From contig JAGTPG010000002.1 in assembly GCA_018195615.1 (NCBI GenBank), forward strand, positions 4,705,501-4,769,500: a stretch of 64,000 bases of DNA, in the 5' to 3' direction. The notes under the pieces are model-generated. The model was not told the origin of the DNA. It worked only from the letters and a program-made list of their open reading frames with translations, and ran no database searches. This DNA comes from Streptomyces tuirus (GTDB lineage: Bacteria > Actinomycetota > Actinomycetes > Streptomycetales > Streptomycetaceae). This document shows positions 58,668-64,000 of the stretch, one piece after another; position 1 is the first letter of the stretch; the number at the start of each line of letters is the position of its first letter. Made by a program: the position numbers and the translations under genes.

Positions 58668-59485
58668 CCGCCGAACTCACCCTGTCCTGGCGGCTCGGCG
58701 ACGGCCCCACGGCAGCCGAGCACGAGCTGGCCGCCTGGCCGCACCCTGTCACCAGGGAATGGGCGTGGGGCGATGGCAGGGGGACCGGCGCGCGGGTCTG
58801 CATCCTCGACAGCGGGGTCGAGGAGGGGCATCCGCGGGTCGGCCCGGTCCAGGGGGCCTACGCGGTGCGGGAGGGCCCGGACGGAGAACTGACCGTGGTG
58901 GAGGACACCGAGGGCGATGTGTGCGGCCACGGGACGGCCTGCGCGAGCATCATCCGCTCCCTCGCCCCCGACTGCGAGATCTTCAGCGTCCGGGTGCTCG
59001 GACTCGGCTACTTCGGCAGCGGAGAGGCACTGCTCGCCGGGCTGCGCTGGGCACTCGCGCAGAACTTCGACGTCATCAACATGAGTCTGTCCACCACCAA
59101 ACCGGAGGTGGCCCGCGAGCTCTACCACCTGGCCGACGTCGCCTACTTCCGGCGCAACGTCATCGTCGCGTCCGCGCACAACATCCCGATCGAGAGCTTT
59201 CCGTGGCGGTTCGCCTCGGTGATCTCGGTCGGCAGTCACCGCGGTTCCGATCCCGAACTCCTGGTGCACAACCCGGCGCCCCCGGTCGAGTTCTTCGCCC
59301 GCGGGGACCAGGTTCCCGTCGGCTGGCTGAACGGCGGCCACATGGTGTGCAGCGGAAACAGCTTCGCCACCCCGCACGTCAGCGGCATGTGCGCACGCAT
59401 CCTGGGCGCACATCGCGGTCTGACTCCGTACCAAGTCAAGACGCTCCTTCACCTGATCGCGGCCAATGTCACGGAGGGAACCTGA
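58664..59485 (+). CDS. Subtilisin-family (S8) serine protease without signal peptide
   Basis: 273 residues. The triad is clear: VCILDSGVEEGHPRVG (Asp ~48), GDVCGHGTACASI (His ~89) and CSGNSFATPHVSG (Ser ~230). The oxyanion Asn is probably in VASAHN. It lacks a signal and a normal propeptide, so it should cut inside the cell. The best guess is that it removes the leader from the modified precursor encoded 3 kb upstream, as S8 enzymes do in several RiPP systems. ATGA overlap with the cyclase gene and TGATG overlap with the GAF gene show operon membership. Intact. Confidence 0.88.
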   Translation: MTAELTLSWRLGDGPTAAEHELAAWPHPVTREWAWGDGRGTGARVCILDSGVEEGHPRVGPVQGAYAVREGPDGELTVVEDTEGDVCGHGTACASIIRSLAPDCEIFSVRVLGLGYFGSGEALLAGLRWALAQNFDVINMSLSTTKPEVARELYHLADVAYFRRNVIVASAHNIPIESFPWRFASVISVGSHRGSDPELLVHNPAPPVEFFARGDQVPVGWLNGGHMVCSGNSFATPHVSGMCARILGAHRGLTPYQVKTLLHLIAANVTEGT

Positions 59486-60114
59486 TGGAGGGACAAGACC
59501 TCGCCCGGCTGCTCGACCAGACCGGCGCCGGGCAGGCGCACCAGTTGCTCCTCCAGTCGATCGCCGAGACGACCCGGTCGGTCTGTGACGCGCAGGCGTG
59601 CTCGATTCAACGGCTCGACACCGCCAGCCGGGAGTTCGTGTTCGAGGCGGTCGCGGGCCAGGGGCATCCCACGCTGGTCGGCCGCCGCTACCCGTCGGAT
59701 CGGGGGATCGCGGGCTGGACGCTGCTGTCCCGGCAGTCGGTCGTGGTGGACGACGTGTCCACGGAGCCCTCCTTCGCCCAGGACGTCGCCGAGTCCACGG
59801 GCTACGTACCGCAGTCGATCGTCGCCTTTCCCCTGATCAAGGACGACATGCCGGTCGGGGTGATGGAGGTGCTCGACGCCGATCTGGACGGGCGGCGCGG
59901 TATCCGCTCGCTGGAGTTCATCGCGCCGTTCGCCGGTCAGGCGACGATCGCGATGCAGCTCGTCGAGCGGGACCGCACCCTCGGGACGGCCGTAGCCGAG
60001 GACTCGGAGCTGCATGAACTCCTGGCGCTGACCTCGGAGTTCAGCACCCTCAGCAGCCGGAAGCGGGAGACCGCCCTGCGACTGCTCGGGCTGGTCAGGG
60101 AGTTGATGACGTAA
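59485..60114 (+). CDS. GAF-domain sensor protein
   Basis: 209 residues with one GAF domain (~15-170: AQACSIQRLDTASREFVFEA, GIAGWTLLSRQSVVVDDVST, IVAFPLIKDDMPVGVMEVLD) and a short helical end. There is no output domain, so it must act through a partner. GAF domains bind cyclic nucleotides or other small ligands, making the cyclase two genes upstream a natural source of its ligand. It is the last gene of the rightward operon; its 3' end overlaps the convergent S9 peptidase gene by 20 bp. Confidence 0.82.
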   Translation: MEGQDLARLLDQTGAGQAHQLLLQSIAETTRSVCDAQACSIQRLDTASREFVFEAVAGQGHPTLVGRRYPSDRGIAGWTLLSRQSVVVDDVSTEPSFAQDVAESTGYVPQSIVAFPLIKDDMPVGVMEVLDADLDGRRGIRSLEFIAPFAGQATIAMQLVERDRTLGTAVAEDSELHELLALTSEFSTLSSRKRETALRLLGLVRELMT

Positions 60115-61994
60115 CCGGCAAGTGGGACTGCCACCAGTCCAGCAGTGCCGCCGCACGGGCCTGCCTGACGGTCGGTGGCGCGGCGCCCACGCCGTGCCCG
60201 CACCGGGCCAGCACCGCGAACTCCGCGGGCACCCCCTCCTCCACCAGGCGAGCGAACAGCAGCCGTGCCTCGGCCGGCGGACAACGCAGGTCGCGCTCGG
60301 CGGCCAGGACCAGCACGGGAGAGTCGTTGTCCAGCGGTACGGTCAGGGGGTCGGGCCGCCGGCCCGGACCGGGACCGCCCTTCCAGTACCCATCGGTCAC
60401 CTGGATGCCCAGGTCGCTGCCTGTGCGGTGGAAGTCCCAGCCGACGATGGCGCGCTCCACCACGGCAGCCTTGATCAGCGGAGTGGCGCTCCACAGCAGG
60501 GCGGCCAGATACCCGCCGTACGACACTCCGTGCACCCCGACCCGGTCGCCGTCGATCCCGGGCATCTCCACCACCGCGTCGAGCACGGCACGGACGTCCT
60601 CCAGATCGAGCACACCGGGGCGCCGAGCAGCGACGCGGTGAACTCGGCGCCGCGCCCCGCGGAGCCGCGTGGGTTCAGATAGAGACCGGCGTAGCCGCGG
60701 GCCGCCAGGCGCTGTACGTCGGGGGGATCACCCAGCCGGCCTGGGCGCCGGGGCCCCCGTGCAGCCAGACGACAAGCGGAGCGGGAGATTCCGAACCGTT
60801 CGCGGGAGGCACCAGCCAGGCGTCGACCCCGTTGACGGTGAGCGGCCGGACGCCGCACCGCTCCCCCAGGGAGACCGGCTCTCGCACCGGGAGCGTCGAC
60901 TCGACGGGCTCCGGCAGCGCGGCCCTCGGCAGGAAGAGCAGGTCCTCCGCCGACGCCCCCTGCCGCACCAGCGCGACGATCCCGCCGTGGCCCGCGTCGT
61001 ACGCGTCCACCTCGCACGGGCCGTCGAGCAGCCGCTGCTGCCTGCCCGGCCGTGCGGGGTCGAGCAGCAGCAACGGCACCGCGCCGCGGGCGAGTTGCGC
61101 GGTGACCAGCAGCTCCCCCACCACCGACAGCCCGTGGACCCTGGAGGTGAGCGGATGGGCGACATCGGTGGTGGCGGGGTCGGTCAGCCGCCCCTCGGTG
61201 GTGTGGACAGCGCCCACGCTGCCGCATCCCGCGGCGTCGGTGAGCGCCACGAACGCCACCGTGCCGTCAGGCAGCCGCGCCGAGGCGGCGGGCACCAGGT
61301 CGGGTCCGGTGAGGGCGACCTCGTGGCCGGTGCCGGGGTCGAACCGGAACAGCTGTGCGCCCAGGTCACGATGGCGGTCGTCGTGCCTGTCGGCGACATA
61401 GAGCAGGCCCTCCGCGCTCCAGATCAGCTCACGGCAGTCCGTGGCGGATTCGACGATCACGGGCTTGTCGTCACCGAGGGCGAAGACATGCACCCGGCGC
61501 ACGTCTTCGGCGAGCCAGCCGCGACCGTCGCGGTCGAAACCGAGCCGCCGGCTACGGTGCAGCGTGGGCGGCGCCTCGGGCACAGGCGCGCACGACCAGG
61601 CGAACCCTCCTCCGTCCGGCCGCCATACCGGCTTGCCGCCGGAGAGCATGGGCGCCGTGGCGCGGAGCACGCCACCTGTCTCGAGGTCGATCACCACACA
61701 GACCTGGCCCTGGTCGGCGGCGGCGAGGCCGAGGAGCCGGGGCCCGTCCGGGCCGGGTGAGAAGCTCAGTCCGGTGCAGCCGGTGTGCGGCCCGGTCCAG
61801 GTGCCGACTTCGTCCGTCGGGCGGATCCAGGTGGAAATCCGGTCCTGGTCCGCGGCGGGATCGGGAGTGAGCAGAGAGGCGGCCACCAGGGAGCCGTCCG
61901 CCGACAGCGCCACCTCGGTGACAACACCCTCCTGCGGCGGCAGTCCGAGGCTCAGCCACTGAGGCGCCACCTGACGGAACGGGGAGTCAGGCAC
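60095..61994 (-). CDS. Prolyl-oligopeptidase-family (S9) peptidase (two frameshifts)
   Basis: About 633 residues. A beta-propeller-like N-terminal domain (LSADGSLVAASLLT, PVWRPDGGGFAWS, LPDGTVAFVAL) precedes an alpha/beta-hydrolase domain with VVWLHGGPGAQ, the Ser elbow GVHGVSYGGYLAALLW, Asp in LVLAAERDLRCPP and His in ARCGHGVGA. S9 enzymes clip small peptides. No signal peptide is seen. Frame changes near 60722 and 60625 separate the hydrolase pieces. It is convergent with the GAF gene and overlaps the unknown gene upstream by 8 bp. It may process the peptide product or its released leader. Confidence 0.85.
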
Positions 61995-62940
61995 TCCAGG
62001 ACCCTTCCTGTACGGGAATGATCAGCGGCTCCCGGCGCAGGGTCACCGTGTCGGGGACGAGCGGCTTGAGCCGGTGGGGTTCACCCGGCGAACGGAGGTT
62101 GCGCTGGCCCAACGCCTCGTACCAGTTGTCGGCGGCTTCCGAGGTGACGTTGTCCCAGGCGTAGTGCCAGATGGGCCGCTCGACGTCGGCACCGGCATCT
62201 ATGGGTGCGACCTCGGTGGCCCCGTGCAGCAGGCCGACCTCCTCGACACGGTTGACGAAGACGGTGAAGGGCGTGTCCTCGGCCATGTCCAGCCGGTATG
62301 CGACCGCGTAGTCCTCCATCAGGGCCCGGTAGTGCGGCAGTTGGAAGGTGAGGTTCCGACTGGCGGGCACCTTGTCGAGGATGTCCTTGATGTCAAGGCC
62401 GTGGTCCCGGCAGTAGGCACGTCCGTCGCAGAACACGGGCCAGCCGCCCCGGACATTGACATTCGGGCCGTACAGATTGGAGCCGAGCGGCTCGACGATG
62501 TCGAAGTGCGCCTGCTGGTTGGCCCGGAAATCGATGCCGGCGCCCATGAAGTTCACGTTGACGCCGTAGCCGTCAAGAGGAAACTCAATGGGACTCAACT
62601 CAATCTTCAGGGGATTGAGTTGCTCGGAATGCCGCTCGCACAGCAACTCGAATACCCGATCGCAGAGTTCCCGTCGCAGTCGCCTGGTCCACTCCACGGC
62701 TGCGGTCCAGGACAGCCCGGCGGCTTGGAAGGCGGGAACCGCTCCATGGATCAGCGCCAGGCCCGGTGCTCCCGTGGTGGGGTTGAGGCGCTCGGCCACG
62801 GCGTGCACCAGTTCGGCCGAGGGATGCCAGGAGGGTTCGCCTCCCGGGGAGGTCACCATGGTGGGGGCGATGCGGAACAGGACCCCGACGGGTGGATGTA
62901 ATCGGCTGAAGCCGGCGTCTGGTTCTGTCGTCGACGACAC
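61987..62940 (-). CDS. Protein of unknown function, possible HxD metal site
   Basis: 317 residues, soluble, intact; I do not recognise the family. A region with ANQQAHFDIVEPLG, then VNVRGGWPVFCDGRAYC and about 100 residues later EVGLLHGATEV could hold an HxD...H metal triad as in Fe(II)/2-oxoglutarate oxygenases. The spacing fits but the fold is unproven. The C-terminal half ends in LKPLVPDTVTLRREPLIIP. It overlaps the S9 peptidase gene by 8 bp and is presumably co-transcribed with it from the right. Confidence 0.6.
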   Translation of the reverse strand: MSSTTEPDAGFSRLHPPVGVLFRIAPTMVTSPGGEPSWHPSAELVHAVAERLNPTTGAPGLALIHGAVPAFQAAGLSWTAAVEWTRRLRRELCDRVFELLCERHSEQLNPLKIELSPIEFPLDGYGVNVNFMGAGIDFRANQQAHFDIVEPLGSNLYGPNVNVRGGWPVFCDGRAYCRDHGLDIKDILDKVPASRNLTFQLPHYRALMEDYAVAYRLDMAEDTPFTVFVNRVEEVGLLHGATEVAPIDAGADVERPIWHYAWDNVTSEAADNWYEALGQRNLRSPGEPHRLKPLVPDTVTLRREPLIIPVQEGSWSA

Positions 62941-62971
62941 AGCACGTGCTTAATGGGTCGCCTGTCTCATG

Positions 62972-63970
62972 TCAACACCCCCTGGGGCCGAGAGGGTGCG
63001 CGCCCGGCGCGGTGTCGCGGAGGCCCGGGACCACGGCGCGTATACGCTCACCGGCCAGTCGTGCGGATTCGACGGTCAAACCGATCAGACAGGCCCGCAC
63101 CGATGGCGCCTCGGCCCCGAAAGCACTCCCGGGTCCGACGATCACGCCGGCCTCCGCCAGCGCGGACACCGCGTCCTCCTCCGCTCCGGGCACGCGGAGC
63201 AGAACATGAGGTCCCCGCCCCGCGTCCGCCGTGCCGACCCGGCCGAGAAAGGCCGCTCGGACGGCCGTGAGCTCCTCGTGCGGAGCGCGTAGCAGAGGCA
63301 GTCCTCCCGCCTCCAGGAAATAGCCCCACACCCTCTGCCAGTAGGCCGGCGGGGCAGGCATGGCGCTGTGCGGCCCGACGCTCCCGGGATCCTCCCGCAC
63401 CACCCAGCCGACACCGGCCCCTGGTCCCGCGACCTTGTGCAGGGTCCCCACCTGAATCACTCCCGGCGGCAGCTCGACGCGTCCGGCGTACCAGGTGTAG
63501 GCGGTGTTGCAGATGACGCGGACGCCCCGCCGCACGGCCGCGCGCAGGTCTGACAGAAACGCTCCGTCGGGCTGCCGACCATCGGGGTTACGGCACGGCG
63601 CGGTCACCCAGAGGGCGGCGCCGCCGGCAACCTCGCGCACGCGGTCCCAGGGCAGGAACCGTACGGCGATCCCGTGCGCACCGAGGGTGTCGGGCACCCC
63701 GAGAAAGGTCGGCCGCTCGACGACGACATGAGAGCACCCGCGCACCAGCGCGGGTGCGGCCACCCGCACCCCGGAGGTGACGACCAACTGGTCAGCCCTC
63801 GCCCCCGTCACCCGGGCGAGTTGGTCGCGGAGCACCGGATCCCCTTCAGCGGGCGCCCAGCACGACGGGTCGGCCACCGCTGCGGCCCGCGCATGGGCCT
63901 CCTCCCACACCTTCACGGCCGCCGCGGGCCACCTGGGCCACGCCCCTCCGAGATCGATGACATCGCCCAT
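62972..63970 (-). CDS. PLP-dependent aminotransferase, class I/II
   Basis: 332 residues, shorter than the usual ~390. Recognisable fold-type I features are QLVVTSGVRVAAPALV, the substrate/cofactor motif APCRNPDGRQPDG (NPxG-like), CNTAYTWYAG in place of DEAYxxF, and the Schiff-base Lys in GTLHKVAGPGAGVGW. The usual DE pair before AY is replaced by CNT, so cofactor binding may be altered. The substrate is unknown. ATG 63970 with AGGGA upstream is preferred; GTG 63991 would add seven residues. Probably first of a leftward operon with the unknown protein and the S9 peptidase. The right end of the locus lies beyond the window. Confidence 0.8.
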   Translation of the reverse strand: MGDVIDLGGAWPRWPAAAVKVWEEAHARAAAVADPSCWAPAEGDPVLRDQLARVTGARADQLVVTSGVRVAAPALVRGCSHVVVERPTFLGVPDTLGAHGIAVRFLPWDRVREVAGGAALWVTAPCRNPDGRQPDGAFLSDLRAAVRRGVRVICNTAYTWYAGRVELPPGVIQVGTLHKVAGPGAGVGWVVREDPGSVGPHSAMPAPPAYWQRVWGYFLEAGGLPLLRAPHEELTAVRAAFLGRVGTADAGRGPHVLLRVPGAEEDAVSALAEAGVIVGPGSAFGAEAPSVRACLIGLTVESARLAGERIRAVVPGLRDTAPGAHPLGPRGC

Positions 63971-64000
63971 GCAGGGTCCCTGCCTTCCCACCGAGTGCCC

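Overview
This window reads as chromosomal DNA from a Streptomyces species. The GC content is very high with strong third-position GC bias, and starts are often GTG. There are two perfect 14-bp Streptomyces parS sites (GTTTCACGTGAAAC), two DnaA-box clusters, and a core gene order (htrA-like protease, GDPD, DUF5926, aminopeptidase P, copper operon, efeB-like peroxidase, pheA, serS, HAD phosphatase, ABC exporter operon, kptA) that I associate from memory with the oriC-proximal core around serS/pheA of S. coelicolor. The parS sites and DnaA boxes fit an oriC-proximal position.

Layout. 1-3 kb: end of an nSTAND-type NTPase (runs off the left edge), a small hypothetical protein and a PIG-L deacetylase. 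3-10 kb: glycosyltransferase, tRNA-Ser(UGA), HtrA-like protease, GDPD, an ATP-binding regulator, DUF5926, a probable small RNA, a secreted protein and a prim-pol protein. 10-18 kb: SpoIIE-type phosphatase, aminopeptidase P, a CitG-like enzyme, and a fused alpha-beta glycyl-tRNA synthetase. 18-25 kb: anti-sigma-type ATPase, a membrane protein, then a copper operon (YcnI, Sco1, PCuAC, CopC-CopD, DyP peroxidase). 25-29 kb: pheA, a DnaA-box cluster, serS, a HAD hydrolase and an oddly large tRNA-like gene. 29-35.6 kb: two ABC exporter pairs, an EphD-like fusion, a second DnaA-box cluster, kptA and a parS site. 35.6-37.7 kb: a recombination scar (inverted fragment of an LLM oxidoreductase, IS110 transposase remnant, intact LLM gene, decayed UPF0158-like gene).

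37.9-64 kb is an accessory region with a putative, apparently undescribed ribosomally made peptide (RiPP) locus. At its centre a 68-residue Cys-free precursor ends in a short Trp-containing tail. Upstream and in the same direction lie two radical SAM enzymes and a heme-oxygenase-like diiron enzyme. Downstream lie a zinc-ribbon/class III cyclase/ATPase/TPR protein, a cytosolic subtilisin and a GAF protein. Divergently transcribed are a nucleotidyltransferase-like protein with a PqqD-like C-terminus, an ABC ATPase and two ABC-2 permeases. Further left are a caspase/CHAT-like protease, a TPR protein and a signal-less oligopeptide-binding protein whose two halves are in swapped (circularly permuted) order. 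An S9 peptidase, a protein of unknown function and an aminotransferase lie to the right. A kinase / nucleotidyltransferase / dehydrogenase / LuxR module and an NTF2-APH fusion sit at the left end and may or may not belong to the same locus.

Quality warning. About half of the genes, including an aminoacyl-tRNA synthetase and other conserved genes, are broken by apparent single-base losses, mostly in G or C runs. Three such losses in sco1 add up to one codon. This pattern points to sequencing or assembly error rather than gene decay. Coordinates for such genes are given from the chosen start to the natural stop across the shifts.
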